Shown here: piece after piece, positions 23,108 to 32,326 of the stretch | Numbering within the stretch: the first letter of the stretch is position 1 | Layout: every line of letters begins with the position of its first letter | NCBI GenBank assembly: GCA_040512755.1 | Contig: JBEVEP010000136.1 | Span: 1-36,888, forward strand | Length of the DNA stretch: 36,888 nt | From: JBEVEP01 sp040512755 | GTDB taxonomy: Bacteria > Pseudomonadota > Alphaproteobacteria > Rhizobiales > Rhizobiaceae | Reading direction: 5' to 3' | Made by a program: the position numbers and the translations under genes | Notes under the pieces: generated by a model | The model's input: only the letters and a program-made list of their open reading frames with translations | Databases searched by the model: none | What the model was told of the DNA's origin: nothing

Positions 23108-26100
23108 CTATCCGAAGACGATCAGCAAATCCTTCGCGTCGATCTGGTCGCCAGCTTTCACGAGCACTTCGCTGACCGTGCCGTCGCGCTCTGCATGGAG
23201 CGCCGTCTCCATCTTCATGGCCTCGATCGACAGAAGAACGTCACCTGCGCGGATGGCCTGCCCGGCGGCCACAGCCAAAGTGGAGATGACACCCGGCATG
23301 GGCGCGCCGACATGAGCCTCGTTGCCCGCCTCGGCCTTGCGACGCAAACGGACCGCCGAACCGCCGTGTATACGATCCGGCACTTTGACGCGTCGTGGCT
23401 GCCCATTGAGCTCGAAGAACACGGTCACCATGCCCTTATCGTCCACGTCGCCAATTGCGAAACACCGGATGACCAGTGTCTTGCCTCTTTCGAGATCGAC
23501 GAAAATCTCGTCCTGCGGTTTCATTCCGTAGAAGTAGACGGGCGTCGGCAACACGCTCACCGGGCCATAGACATCGTGTGCCGCCGAGTAGTCCGAAAAC
23601 ACTTTCGGATACATCAGCCAGGACGCAAACTCGAACTCCGAGAGTTTGCGTCCGATTTTAGCCTCTGCATCCGCGCGGTTGCGCGTCAGGTCGGCCTCCT
23701 TCAGCAGTGAACCGGGACGAGCCGTTATCGGCTTTTCACCCTTCAGCGCTTTTTTCTGCAAAGCTGCCGGCCAGCCGCCGGGAGACTGGCCGAGGTCGCC
23801 GCGCAACATCGAAACAACCGAATCCGGAAAAGCAATGTCTTTGGCCGGGTTCTCGACATCCGCAACCGTCAAATCCTGGCTGACCATCATCAGCGCCATG
23901 TCGCCAACGACCTTGGAGGACGGAGTTACCTTGACGATATCGCCGAACATCTGATTGACGTCGTGGTAGGCCTGAGCCACTTCGTGCCAGCGGGTTTCGA
24001 GGCCGAGCGAGCGCGCCTGCTCCTTGAGATTGGTGAACTGGCCGCCCGGCATCTCATGCAGATAGACTTCGGATGCCGGACCCTTGAGGTCGCTCTCGAA
24101 GGCTGCGTATTGGTTCCGAACCGCTTCCCAATAGAAGGAAATCCGTCTGATCCATTCCGGATCCAGGCCAGGATCGTGTTCGCCACCGCGCAGAGCCTCG
24201 ACAATCGAGCCAAGGCAGGGCTGTGACGTGTTCCCCGAGAATGAATCCATGGCCGCGTCGATCGCATCTACGCCACTTTCAACCGCCGCAAGCACGGATG
24301 CGGCGGCTATGCCCGACGTATCGTGCGTGTGGAAATGAATAGGCAGATCGGTCGCTTCTCGCAGAGCCTTGAATAGCACACGCGCCGCGCCGGGCTTCAA
24401 AAGGCCCGCCATGTCCTTCACGGCAATGATATGCGCGCCTGCGGCTTCAAGCTCCTTGGTCAGTCCGACATAATAGTTGAGGTCGTACTTCGCCCTGTTC
24501 GGGTCAAGAATGTTGCCGGTGTAGCAGATCGCGGCCTCGCAAAGCCTGTTCTCCTCAAGAACCGCATCCATAGAGACGCGCATGTTCTCGACCCAGTTCA
24601 GGCAGTCGAACACGCGGAAGAGATCGATGCCTCCGGAAGCCGCCTGCTTGACGAAATGGCGCACCACATTGTCGGGGTAATTCGTGTAGCCGACGCCGTT
24701 GGCGCCCCGCAGCAGCATCTGCAACAGAATGTTCGGTGCGGCATTGCGCACCAGCGCCAGCCGCTCCCATGGGTCCTCGGTGAGGAACCGCATGGCGACG
24801 TCGAACGTCGCACCGCCCCAGCATTCAAGTGAGAAGAGCTGTGGCAGCGAACGAGCATACGTTCCCGCGATGCGCGCTATGTCGTAGGTCCGCATCCTCG
24901 TCGCCAGCAACGACTGGTGACCGTCACGCATGGTTGTATCGGTCACGAGCACCCGGCTTTGTTCACGCATCCAGCCGGCAAACCGATCGGGTCCCAGGTC
25001 GTCGAAAATCTGTTTGCTGCCGGATAGAGCGTCGCCATTCACAAAGGGGACGACAGGCGCAGCCGCATCTGTGTTCGGCATCGGCCTGCCGCGCGTTTCC
25101 GGATGGCCGTTCACCGTCACGTCGGCGAGGTAGTTGAGCAGCTTCGTGGCGCGATCCTGCCGCTTCACCTGAGCGAAAAGCTCAGGCGTGGAGTCGATGA
25201 ACCTGGTCGTATAGGAATTGTCGCGGAAACTCGTGTGGGTGATGATCGCCTCAAGGAAGGTGAGGTTCGTCGCTACGCCGCGAATTCGGAATTCACGCAA
25301 TGCGCGGTGCATTCGCGCGATCGCTTCCTGCGGCGTCGGCGCCCAGGCCGTGACCTTCTCGAGTAATGGATCATAGTATCGGGTGATCACCGCGCCCGAA
25401 TAGGCCGTGCCGCCGTCAAGGCGGATGCCGAACCCGGTGGCGCCGCGATAAGCGGTAATGCGTCCGTAGTCCGGAATGAAGTTCTGCTCTGGATCCTCGG
25501 TCGTGATGCGGCATTGCAGGGCATGCCCGTTGAGACGAATATCGCCCTGTGCGGGTACGCCGGATGCTGAAGTTCCAATCGCTGCGCCTTCGAGAAGGTG
25601 AATCTGTGCCTTGACGATGTCGATCCCCGTCACCTCTTCGGTGACTGTATGTTCGACCTGAATGCGCGGATTGACTTCGATGAAATAGAACGCACCGCCG
25701 TCGGCATCCATGAGGAATTCGACAGTCCCCGCGCAGACGTAATCGGTCGCACGAGCTATCCGGAGCGCGTATTCGCAAAGTTCCCCACGGCGCTCGTCGT
25801 CGAGATAGGGCGCCGGAGCCCTCTCCACGACCTTCTGATTGCGGCGCTGGATCGAACAGTCGCGTTCAAAAAGGTGAACGGCGTTGCCATGCTTGTCGCC
25901 GAGAATTTGCACTTCTACGTGGCGGGCGCGTTCGACGAGTTTCTCGAGATAGACCTCATCCTTCCCGAAGGCCGCCTTTGCCTCACGGCGGGCCTCGGTA
26001 ACCTCACGGGCGAGGTCGCCCTCCGACCGGATGACGCGCATGCCGCGGCCGCCGCCACCCCATGATGCCTTCAACATCACCGGGAATCCGATCTCGGCGG

Positions 26101-26566
26101 CCATCTGCCTGACCGTCTCCATGTCATCCGGAAGCGGCTCGGTCGCCGGCACCACGGGCACGCCCACTTCAACGGCGAGATTGCGGGCTGCGACCTTGTT
26201 GCCCAGCCGGCGCATCGTTTCGGGAGACGGTCCAATGAACACGATGCCGTTTTGCGCGCACGCCTCGGCAAATTCGGGGCTTTCCGAAAGCAAGCCGTAG
26301 CCAGGATGGGTCGCGTCGGCGCCGGACAGCTTTGCGGCGCGGATCACCTCGTCGATGGAAAGATAGCTCTCGATCGGTCCGAGATCTTTCGCGAGGTGAG
26401 GTCCGCGGCCAACCTGATAGGACTCGTCTGCCTTGAAGCGATGCAGCGAATACTTGTCTTCCTCGGCCCAGATCGCGACCGTCTTGATGCCAAGCTCATT
26501 CGCGGCGCGGAAAACGCGGATCGCAATCTCGGAACGGTTGGCAACGAGGAGCTTCGTGATGGGCAC
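23108..26566 (-). CDS. pyc: Pyruvate carboxylase
   Basis: A 1152-residue single-chain biotin enzyme that makes oxaloacetate from pyruvate, bicarbonate and ATP, refilling the TCA cycle in the cytoplasm. Domains in order: biotin carboxylase (about 1-460, with KLLVANRSEIAIRVFRAA and the ATP-grasp loop GGGGRGMRVI), carboxyltransferase (about 540-830, with TTMRDGHQSLLATRM), conserved carboxylase/allosteric region (about 850-1050), and biotin carrier domain ending the protein, with the biotinylated lysine K1118 in EAMKMET. Length is standard. The gene stands alone, and a dispersed repeat lies 18 bases before its start. Confidence 0.97.
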   Translation of the reverse strand: MPITKLLVANRSEIAIRVFRAANELGIKTVAIWAEEDKYSLHRFKADESYQVGRGPHLAKDLGPIESYLSIDEVIRAAKLSGADATHPGYGLLSESPEFAEACAQNGIVFIGPSPETMRRLGNKVAARNLAVEVGVPVVPATEPLPDDMETVRQMAAEIGFPVMLKASWGGGGRGMRVIRSEGDLAREVTEARREAKAAFGKDEVYLEKLVERARHVEVQILGDKHGNAVHLFERDCSIQRRNQKVVERAPAPYLDDERRGELCEYALRIARATDYVCAGTVEFLMDADGGAFYFIEVNPRIQVEHTVTEEVTGIDIVKAQIHLLEGAAIGTSASGVPAQGDIRLNGHALQCRITTEDPEQNFIPDYGRITAYRGATGFGIRLDGGTAYSGAVITRYYDPLLEKVTAWAPTPQEAIARMHRALREFRIRGVATNLTFLEAIITHTSFRDNSYTTRFIDSTPELFAQVKRQDRATKLLNYLADVTVNGHPETRGRPMPNTDAAAPVVPFVNGDALSGSKQIFDDLGPDRFAGWMREQSRVLVTDTTMRDGHQSLLATRMRTYDIARIAGTYARSLPQLFSLECWGGATFDVAMRFLTEDPWERLALVRNAAPNILLQMLLRGANGVGYTNYPDNVVRHFVKQAASGGIDLFRVFDCLNWVENMRVSMDAVLEENRLCEAAICYTGNILDPNRAKYDLNYYVGLTKELEAAGAHIIAVKDMAGLLKPGAARVLFKALREATDLPIHFHTHDTSGIAAASVLAAVESGVDAIDAAMDSFSGNTSQPCLGSIVEALRGGEHDPGLDPEWIRRISFYWEAVRNQYAAFESDLKGPASEVYLHEMPGGQFTNLKEQARSLGLETRWHEVAQAYHDVNQMFGDIVKVTPSSKVVGDMALMMVSQDLTVADVENPAKDIAFPDSVVSMLRGDLGQSPGGWPAALQKKALKGEKPITARPGSLLKEADLTRNRADAEAKIGRKLSEFEFASWLMYPKVFSDYSAAHDVYGPVSVLPTPVYFYGMKPQDEIFVDLERGKTLVIRCFAIGDVDDKGMVTVFFELNGQPRRVKVPDRIHGGSAVRLRRKAEAGNEAHVGAPMPGVISTLAVAAGQAIRAGDVLLSIEAMKMETALHAERDGTVSEVLVKAGDQIDAKDLLIVFG

Positions 26567-26583
26567 GGCCGGACTCCGCTAAA

Positions 26584-26681
26584 GCAATTCCAGGAAAAGT
26601 GGGAACCGGTTTTCCGTCCGGAATTGCGTTGGAACAAGAGTAAGAGCGGCTCAGCGATTCAATCAAACACTGAACCGCTCT
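26584..26681. repeat. Composite dispersed palindromic repeat, copy 2, upstream of pyc
   Basis: Two hairpins in tandem. The first has outer arms GCAATTCC (26584-26591) and GGAATTGC (26620-26627) with inner arms GGAAAA and TTTTCC. The second has 12-base arms AGAGCGGCTCAG (26643-26654) and CTGAACCGCTCT (26670-26681), with one G-T/A-C type mismatch. From memory this composite pattern recurs many times in Mesorhizobium genomes. The first hairpin shares its outer arms with the copy at 291-328. The element lies almost directly before pyc. Confidence 0.75.
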
Positions 26682-26754
26682 GGAGGCGAAAAGTCGTTCA
26701 GCTTGCTTAGCGCCGAAAATGCTGCAGTGCAAACGCCACCTGCGGCCGCGCAAC

Positions 26755-26781
26755 AAAAAAGCCCGGCGCAGAGCGCCGGGC
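26755..26781 (-). terminator. Rho-independent terminator of the branched-chain amino acid transport operon
   Basis: A perfect nine-base-pair GC stem (GCCCGGCGC and GCGCCGGGC) with a three-base loop is followed on the minus strand by six T residues. It lies 28 bases after the stop of the binding-protein gene at 26810. Confidence 0.92.
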
Positions 26782-26809
26782 GTACTCCTAGGACGTATGC
26801 GACGTCCTA

Positions 26810-27928
26810 TTAGTTCTCAACGTAGTTGTACTTGCCGTCGTCGCCCTTCTTCCACGTGTACATCACGTAGTCCGGACGAGTGATGTCGCCCTTCTCGTCA
26901 TATCCGATCTCACCGATGGCCGTGGACCACGGACCGCTGGCCTTGATCGCTTCCGCTACCTTCTGCGGGTCCTCAGCCGAACCAGCCTTCTTGATAGCGT
27001 CCGCGATGATCTGCAGGGCGGCGTAGGAATAGAGGGTGTAGGCCTCCGGCTCGAAACCAGCGGCACGGAACTTCTCGACCAGGTCCTTCGCGGCAGGATT
27101 CTTCCGCGGATCGGGCGAGAAGGTCATCAGCGTACCGTCGACCGCATCGCCGGCAATCGAAGCAAGCTCGTTCGACACGATGCCGTCGCCGGACATGAAC
27201 TGAGCCTTCAGGCCCTGGTCGGCAAGCTGCCGCATCAACAGGCCTGCCTCGGTGTGCAGACCGCCCCAGTAGACGACAGAAACGCCTGCCTCTTTCATCT
27301 TGGCGACAAGGGCGGAGAAATCCTTGTCACCGACGTTCACGCCTTCATACATGGCCTCGGTGACGCCAGCTGCATTCAGCGCCTTCTTGGTCTCATCGGC
27401 CAGGCCCTGACCGTAGGTCGTCTTGTCATGAATGACGGCGATCTTCGCGTCCTTGAACTTCTCGGCAAGGTAGGCGCCGGCAACTGCGCCCTGCTGGTCA
27501 TCGCGGCCGCAGGTACGGAAGGTGTTCCACAGGCCGCGCTCCGTGTAGGTCGGATTCGTGGAGGCCGGCGTGATCTGGAGAATGCCGTTTTCGGCGTAGA
27601 CTTCCGAGGCCGGGATGGAAACGGCCGAGTTGAAGTGACCGACAACATACTTGACACCGTCAGCAACGAACTTGTTCGCAACCGAGATGCCCTGCTTCGG
27701 ATCGGAGACGTCGTCGCCGATGACGACCTTGATCTGCTCGCCATTGATGCCGCCAGCGGCATTGATGTCGGCTGCGGCTTGCTCGGCGCCCTTCTGCAGC
27801 TGTGCACCGAACGCGGCGTTCGGGCCAGTGATCGGGCCGGCGACGCCGACGAGGATATCCGCCCAGGCGCTGCCGCTGAACGCGACCAGCGCGGTCAGTG
27901 CAACCGCGGACAACAGTGACTTTTTCAT
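26810..27928 (-). CDS. livK: Branched-chain amino acid ABC transporter substrate-binding protein (LivK/BraC-like)
   Basis: A 372-residue periplasmic protein. A signal peptide covers about 1-23 (KKSLLSAVALTALVAFSGSAWA), then DILVGVAGPITGPNAAFGAQ begins the mature binding domain. Further family pieces are KVVIGDDVSDPKQGISVANKFV, ITPASTNPTYTERG and VIHDKTTYGQGLADETKK. It captures leucine, isoleucine, valine or related amino acids for the LivHMGF transporter encoded upstream. I choose ATG 27928, with GGGAG about seven bases upstream; an upstream in-frame extension of 47 residues would bury the signal peptide. It ends in a strong terminator. Specificity within amino acids is not certain. Confidence 0.93.
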   Translation of the reverse strand: MKKSLLSAVALTALVAFSGSAWADILVGVAGPITGPNAAFGAQLQKGAEQAAADINAAGGINGEQIKVVIGDDVSDPKQGISVANKFVADGVKYVVGHFNSAVSIPASEVYAENGILQITPASTNPTYTERGLWNTFRTCGRDDQQGAVAGAYLAEKFKDAKIAVIHDKTTYGQGLADETKKALNAAGVTEAMYEGVNVGDKDFSALVAKMKEAGVSVVYWGGLHTEAGLLMRQLADQGLKAQFMSGDGIVSNELASIAGDAVDGTLMTFSPDPRKNPAAKDLVEKFRAAGFEPEAYTLYSYAALQIIADAIKKAGSAEDPQKVAEAIKASGPWSTAIGEIGYDEKGDITRPDYVMYTWKKGDDGKYNYVEN

Positions 27929-28087
27929 TGATGAACTCCCATAAAACAGGGTGAGCTGGACAACCCAATCATGCGACCCACCCAAATCGCAGACGGGATA
28001 GATTGCCGATTTTCCGGCAGTTGTCACGCCGAATTGGACGTGAAGGGTGAATGCGGAATGTCTCCGCAAAAAAGATAGTTGGCAGTG

Positions 28088-28435
28088 CTAGCTCCTGGGT
28101 TTCCAGGTCAGCAGAGAAGCCCTCTCATAGAGCCAATGGTATTGCGTCACCATCTGGTTCGCACGTGTATAGCGGTAGCTGAGAGTACCGATGATGATAA
28201 GAACGATGGTGTCGACGATGTAGTAGTGCAGGCTGAACATGGTGCCGTTGAAAAGCGCATGGTGGATGAACCGCACCGCGACCCCGAGCAACAGCAGGTA
28301 GATGATCAGGTTCGGATAGGGCCTCCAGGTTTGCGCGCAAGCCTTGCCCGTCATCCAGGCCGCCCATCCCCCGAGCAGGCAGGTGACGAGAAAGAACTGT
28401 CCGATTGAGGCTTCTTCGTAGAGAATGCCTTGCAT
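28088..28435 (-). CDS. Small membrane protein of the liv operon (DUF6867-like)
   Basis: A 115-residue inner-membrane protein with three hydrophobic segments (QFFLVTCLLGGWAAWMTG, LIIYLLLLGVAVRFIHHALF, YIVDTIVLIIIGTLSYRY) and a charged C-terminus. The RFIHHALFNGTMFSLHYY stretch is characteristic. Genes of this type sit between livF and the binding protein in many rhizobial liv operons and I believe they are named DUF6867. ATG 28435 has GGGAG about seven bases upstream. Its operon position suggests a role in transporter assembly or activity, but this is not shown. Confidence 0.8.
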   Translation of the reverse strand: MQGILYEEASIGQFFLVTCLLGGWAAWMTGKACAQTWRPYPNLIIYLLLLGVAVRFIHHALFNGTMFSLHYYIVDTIVLIIIGTLSYRYTRANQMVTQYHWLYERASLLTWKPRS

Positions 28436-28547
28436 ATTCAGTCTCCCATCGGAGCGCGGTCTGTTCTTCGCGGTTCGCCGCTTCGCCCCATATTCCCGTA
28501 TTCACGCATGATTTTGTCCGAAGTCTGTCGGCCCTCGCATTCCTGCG

Positions 28548-29276
28548 CTAATGGCGTCCGCCTTCGAGATAAGCCGCGCGGACTTCCGGATCGGCGAGCA
28601 AGTCCTTGCCGGAACCGCTCATCGTGACATTACCGTTGACCATCACATAGCCGCGGTTGGCGAGCTTCAACGCGCCGAACGCATTCTGCTCGACCAGGAA
28701 CACCGTCAGCCCCTGCGTGCGGTTCAGCTCGCGGATAGCGTCGAAGATTTGCTTTACGATCAGCGGCGCCAGACCGAGCGACGGCTCGTCGAGCAAGAGG
28801 AGCTTTGGACGCGCCATCAGCGCGCGTCCAATAGACAGCATTTGCTGCTCGCCGCCTGACAGCGTGCCGCCGCGCTGACTGATGCGCTCCTTCAGCCGGG
28901 GAAACAGTGTGAAGACCTTTTCGACGTCCTCGTCGAAATACGCCAGATTGTCCAGGTTGGCGCCCATCTGGAGATTTTCCTTCACCGTCATACGCGGAAA
29001 TATCCGACGTCCTTCCGGCGACTGTGCAATGCGGAGCCTGGCAATCTCGTGAGTCGGCATTTCGGTGATGTCGTTGCCGGCAAAGGTGATTTTGCCATGG
29101 CGAGCGCGCGGGCTACCGAAAATGGTCATCATCAGCGTCGATTTACCGGCCCCGTTTGCGCCAATCAGGGCAACGATCTCGCCCTCATTCACGGTCACAT
29201 TGACACCATTCAGCGCGCGGATATTGCCGTAATAGGTTTCGACGCCTTCGACACTGAGAAGCGCTTTCGCGGTCAT
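28548..29276 (-). CDS. livF: Branched-chain amino acid ABC transporter ATPase LivF
   Basis: A 242-residue ATPase. Walker A GANGAGKST, signature LSGGEQQMLSIGRALM, Walker B LLLLDEPSLGLAPL and the switch histidine replaced by glutamine-type VFLVEQNAFGAL are all as expected for LivF. It forms a heterodimer with the LivG ATPase and drives uptake through LivH and LivM. Its ATG overlaps the LivG stop (TAATG), giving translational coupling. Length and motifs are normal. Confidence 0.95.
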   Translation of the reverse strand: MTAKALLSVEGVETYYGNIRALNGVNVTVNEGEIVALIGANGAGKSTLMMTIFGSPRARHGKITFAGNDITEMPTHEIARLRIAQSPEGRRIFPRMTVKENLQMGANLDNLAYFDEDVEKVFTLFPRLKERISQRGGTLSGGEQQMLSIGRALMARPKLLLLDEPSLGLAPLIVKQIFDAIRELNRTQGLTVFLVEQNAFGALKLANRGYVMVNGNVTMSGSGKDLLADPEVRAAYLEGGRH

Positions 29277-30922
29277 TATTTACGGCCCCCACGCTTGCCC
29301 GAAGGTTGTCCAGCTTCGGTAGCGCTTTTTCCCTTGGCTCCAGCTGACGCTGCTTGCTTTGCCAGCGCCTTCGCCTGTTTGATCCATTCTTCCCGCTCGA
29401 TACGGCCGTCGAACGCCAGGTAGACCTCTGCGGCGGCGATGTCGGACTTCGTCCAGGCTGCTATTTGGTCGAAATGGAAGATCCCGTGTTCATTTAGTTT
29501 TTTCTCGTTCACCGGGCCAATACCCTTGATCAGAATCAAGCGATCCGATTTCCCTCCACGCGGGGCCTTCAGCGTGTTGGAGAGGGCTAGAGGCTTCGCC
29601 TTCGCAGGCTCTGTCTTGGCCTTCGCGATTCCTCCTGCCTTGGACGTAGCCGCGGGTTTGCTCGCTGCAGGTTTCGGTGATGGTTGTGCGGAAGACATCA
29701 ATGATACTGCTTTCGCTGGCTTTGCCTTGCCGGAGGCGGTGCCGCCGGAAGATTTCGCGGCGGTTCCAGCCGGCGAAGATTTGGCGACTGCTGCCCCAGA
29801 CGCAGCCTTTGTGCCAGACTTGGGCCTGGCTGCCTTTGACGCAGGGGCTTTTGCCGAAGAGGCGGCTTTAGTGCTTGTTCTGGACTTCTCCCGCGCCAGG
29901 CGCTCGTCGACCTGGCTCGCTTTGGATGCGGCCCGGGATACGGTGACTCTTTCTCCCATGTCATCGCTATGGGCGATTGTATCAACCACAGGCCCTGCAA
30001 ACATGGAGGCAGAGGCGCTTGGTCCATGGGCAGGGTCCGGCTCCGCATCGAGTTCTTCGATGACCTGCTCGTCTCCTACCTCGACCAGCACTTCCGTAAC
30101 TTCCTCGTCCTCGACGCCAAGGTAAGCGGCGATGACGCGCGGATCGCTTCTCACCGAAAGAGGATCGCCGTCCGAAATCTTTCGGCCATACTCAAGCACG
30201 ACGACGTGGTCGGAGATTTGCATCACGACCGACATGTCGTGTTCGATCAAAAGAATGGACGTGCCGGTGCTTTCCTTGATGTCATTGAGGAGTTCATTGA
30301 GCGCCAGCGATTCCCTTGGATTGAGACCCGCGGCCGGTTCGTCCAGGCACAGCAGTTCCGGACCGGTGCACATTGCTCGCGCGATTTCCAGGCGGCGCTG
30401 GGCGCCGTAGGGGAGATCGCCGGCAGGGTCGTCTGCGCGATCGGTCAGATGGGTCTTATCCAGCCAGAACTTCGCCTGCTCCATCGACTCGTCCGATGCC
30501 CTGCGATAAGTACCGAGGCCAAGCAGTCCAAGCACCGTGAATCCGGATGCGACCATCAATTTGTTGTGCTGGGCAACGAGCAGATTTTCCAGCACCGTCA
30601 TTCCCGAGAAGAGCCGAATGTTCTGGAACGTTCGGGCGACTTTCGCTTTTGCCGTGATCCTGAAATCCGGCATGCGCTCCAGCAGCAATTGTTCCCCATT
30701 CTGACGATTAAGCGTGATCATCCCCTCGGTCGGCTTGTAGAAGCCGGTGATGCAGTTGAACACGGTCGTCTTGCCCGCGCCGTTCGGACCGATCAGCGCG
30801 GTAATGTCGCCGCGCTTGGCCTCGAAAGACAGGTCGCCGATGGCCACGAGGCCACCGAATTTCATCGACACATGCTCGACCTTGAGGATGGCATCATTCA
30901 TGGATTGCACGTCTCCAGCCAT
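29276..30922 (-). CDS. livG: LivG ATPase fused to a C-terminal helix-hairpin-helix domain
   Basis: A 548-residue protein, about twice the usual LivG length. Residues 8-268 are a complete LivG ATPase: Walker A GPNGAGKTT (45-53), signature LPYGAQRRLEIARAM (170-184), Walker B LLCLDEP and switch histidine in LLIEHDMSVV. Residues 270-295 are acidic, 330-455 are a low-complexity Ala/Lys/Ser/Pro linker, and 459-522 form a compact domain with LILIKGIGPVNEKKLNEHGI, FHFDQIAAWT and YLAFDGRIEREEWIKQAK, matching the helix-hairpin-helix (H3TH-like) domains seen at the end of rhizobial NuoE. The reading frame is uninterrupted and codon use stays uniform. The start overlaps the LivM stop (TGATG), with GGAAGGG upstream. 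The tail may mediate protein or nucleic-acid contact; its role is unknown. Confidence 0.92.
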   Translation of the reverse strand: MAGDVQSMNDAILKVEHVSMKFGGLVAIGDLSFEAKRGDITALIGPNGAGKTTVFNCITGFYKPTEGMITLNRQNGEQLLLERMPDFRITAKAKVARTFQNIRLFSGMTVLENLLVAQHNKLMVASGFTVLGLLGLGTYRRASDESMEQAKFWLDKTHLTDRADDPAGDLPYGAQRRLEIARAMCTGPELLCLDEPAAGLNPRESLALNELLNDIKESTGTSILLIEHDMSVVMQISDHVVVLEYGRKISDGDPLSVRSDPRVIAAYLGVEDEEVTEVLVEVGDEQVIEELDAEPDPAHGPSASASMFAGPVVDTIAHSDDMGERVTVSRAASKASQVDERLAREKSRTSTKAASSAKAPASKAARPKSGTKAASGAAVAKSSPAGTAAKSSGGTASGKAKPAKAVSLMSSAQPSPKPAASKPAATSKAGGIAKAKTEPAKAKPLALSNTLKAPRGGKSDRLILIKGIGPVNEKKLNEHGIFHFDQIAAWTKSDIAAAEVYLAFDGRIEREEWIKQAKALAKQAASAGAKGKSATEAGQPSGKRGGRK

Positions 30923-32322
30923 CAGCCGTGCCCTTCCTTGGTAAAGGCGCCGGAAACGGCCTTTCGTTTGAAAAGGAATGCTGTTGGCTCACGGCTGCCG
31001 ACGAAACCTCGAGGCTTCCACACCATGACGACAACCATCGCAAGGCCGAACAGGAGCATGCGGTAGAGTTCCGGTGTGAAGTTCGGTCCGAAAACCAATT
31101 TCAGGAACTGCAGTTCACGTAGGATCTCAGTGCCACCGATCATGACCGCCGCAGCGATCGCGATACCGGTCAGCGAGCCCATGCCGCCGAGCACGACGAT
31201 AGCCAGGATCACCGCCGATTCCAGGAACACGAAGGATTCCGGGCTAACGAAGCCTTGACGTGCGGCGAAGAATGACCCGGCAAAACCGCCGAACATGGCG
31301 CCGATCGCGAAGGCGGTCAGTTTTGTGTTTGTCGTATTGATGCCAAGGGAGCGGCAGGCGATCTCGTCTTCACGAAGCGCTTCCCAGGCGCGGCCGACAG
31401 GCATACGACGCAGCCTCATTGTGACAAATGCCGTGAGCAGAGCGAGCATCAGAATGAGGTAGTACAGGAAGACCTTGTAGTAGACGCCGGAAGGCGGAAG
31501 GCCAAGGACCTTGGCGAAATTGTTCGGCGACGATACGTCGAACGACAGCAGACCAAAAAGTGTCACCTTCGGAATCCCGGAGATGCCGGCAGTGCCATTG
31601 GTGACCTCGCGCCAGTTGATGATAACCAGGCGGATGATTTCGCCGAACGCGAGCGTCACGATCGCAAGATAGTCACCGCGCAGCCGAAGCACCGGAAAGC
31701 CGAGAATGAGGCCCCACATTGCTGCCATAGCCCCGGCTGCGGGCAGCAATATCCAGAATGACAGTCCGAACTCTGATCCGAGGAGTGCGTAGCAGTAGGC
31801 ACCCACGGCGTAGAACGCGACATAACCAAGGTCGAGCAGGCCGGCGAGGCCAACGACGACGTTCAACCCCCACGCAAGCATCACATAGATGAGGATCTGG
31901 ATGCCGAAATTATCGACCCACTTCAGCGAACCTTGCAATCCCGTGAGGGAGATCACGATCGGCGGGAACAGAAACAGGAACGCCAATGCGATTGTGTTGA
32001 AGTTCCTCTTGAGGAACGATTCCTCAACCGGTGCAACGACGGCAGGACGTGCGGTTGCGCGAGCCGCACGGCGCCTCTCAAGTTCGGGCTGGACGAAGGC
32101 CGACATCACGAACCGGCCCACCATGACGATGCCAACCACAACGGCAAGCAACCCCCAGCGCTGCACCAGGATAAGCTCGTTGCGGATGTTCTGGTCGGTC
32201 TTCAGGCCGACCAGAAGAACGAAGAGTCCGAAAGCGATAAGCCCGGCGTAGATCGCTTCCCGAGCCGCGTTGGCGATGACGTTGTTTTCGGTCTTGGCTG
32301 CGGTTGCAGTGGTCACGGCCAT
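30922..32322 (-). CDS. livM: Branched-chain amino acid ABC transporter permease LivM
   Basis: A 466-residue inner-membrane permease. About 115 N-terminal residues with two hydrophobic helices and a basic loop precede the conserved core (about 120-440), which has WGLNVVVGLAGLLDLGYVAFYAVGAY, FPVLRLRGDYLAIVTLAFGEI, and the cytoplasmic EAA-like loop GRAWEALREDEIACRSLGIN. Such long LivM forms are common in rhizobia. It pairs with LivH to form the channel. ATG 32322 lies four bases after the LivH stop, with GAAGG upstream. Confidence 0.95.
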   Translation of the reverse strand: MAVTTATAAKTENNVIANAAREAIYAGLIAFGLFVLLVGLKTDQNIRNELILVQRWGLLAVVVGIVMVGRFVMSAFVQPELERRRAARATARPAVVAPVEESFLKRNFNTIALAFLFLFPPIVISLTGLQGSLKWVDNFGIQILIYVMLAWGLNVVVGLAGLLDLGYVAFYAVGAYCYALLGSEFGLSFWILLPAAGAMAAMWGLILGFPVLRLRGDYLAIVTLAFGEIIRLVIINWREVTNGTAGISGIPKVTLFGLLSFDVSSPNNFAKVLGLPPSGVYYKVFLYYLILMLALLTAFVTMRLRRMPVGRAWEALREDEIACRSLGINTTNTKLTAFAIGAMFGGFAGSFFAARQGFVSPESFVFLESAVILAIVVLGGMGSLTGIAIAAAVMIGGTEILRELQFLKLVFGPNFTPELYRMLLFGLAMVVVMVWKPRGFVGSREPTAFLFKRKAVSGAFTKEGHG

Positions 32323-32326
32323 GGGT

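Noticed and set aside
27929..28069. 47-residue extension of the amino acid binding protein
   Set aside because: It would place the signal peptide internally. The start at 27928 has a good ribosome site and gives a standard export signal.
29698..30048. Possibility that the Ala/Lys-rich part of LivG is a frameshift artefact or a separate gene
   Set aside because: The frame stays open from the ATPase through the linker into a well-formed terminal domain, and no internal start with a ribosome site is evident. The fusion reads as real, though an error cannot be excluded without a second sequence.
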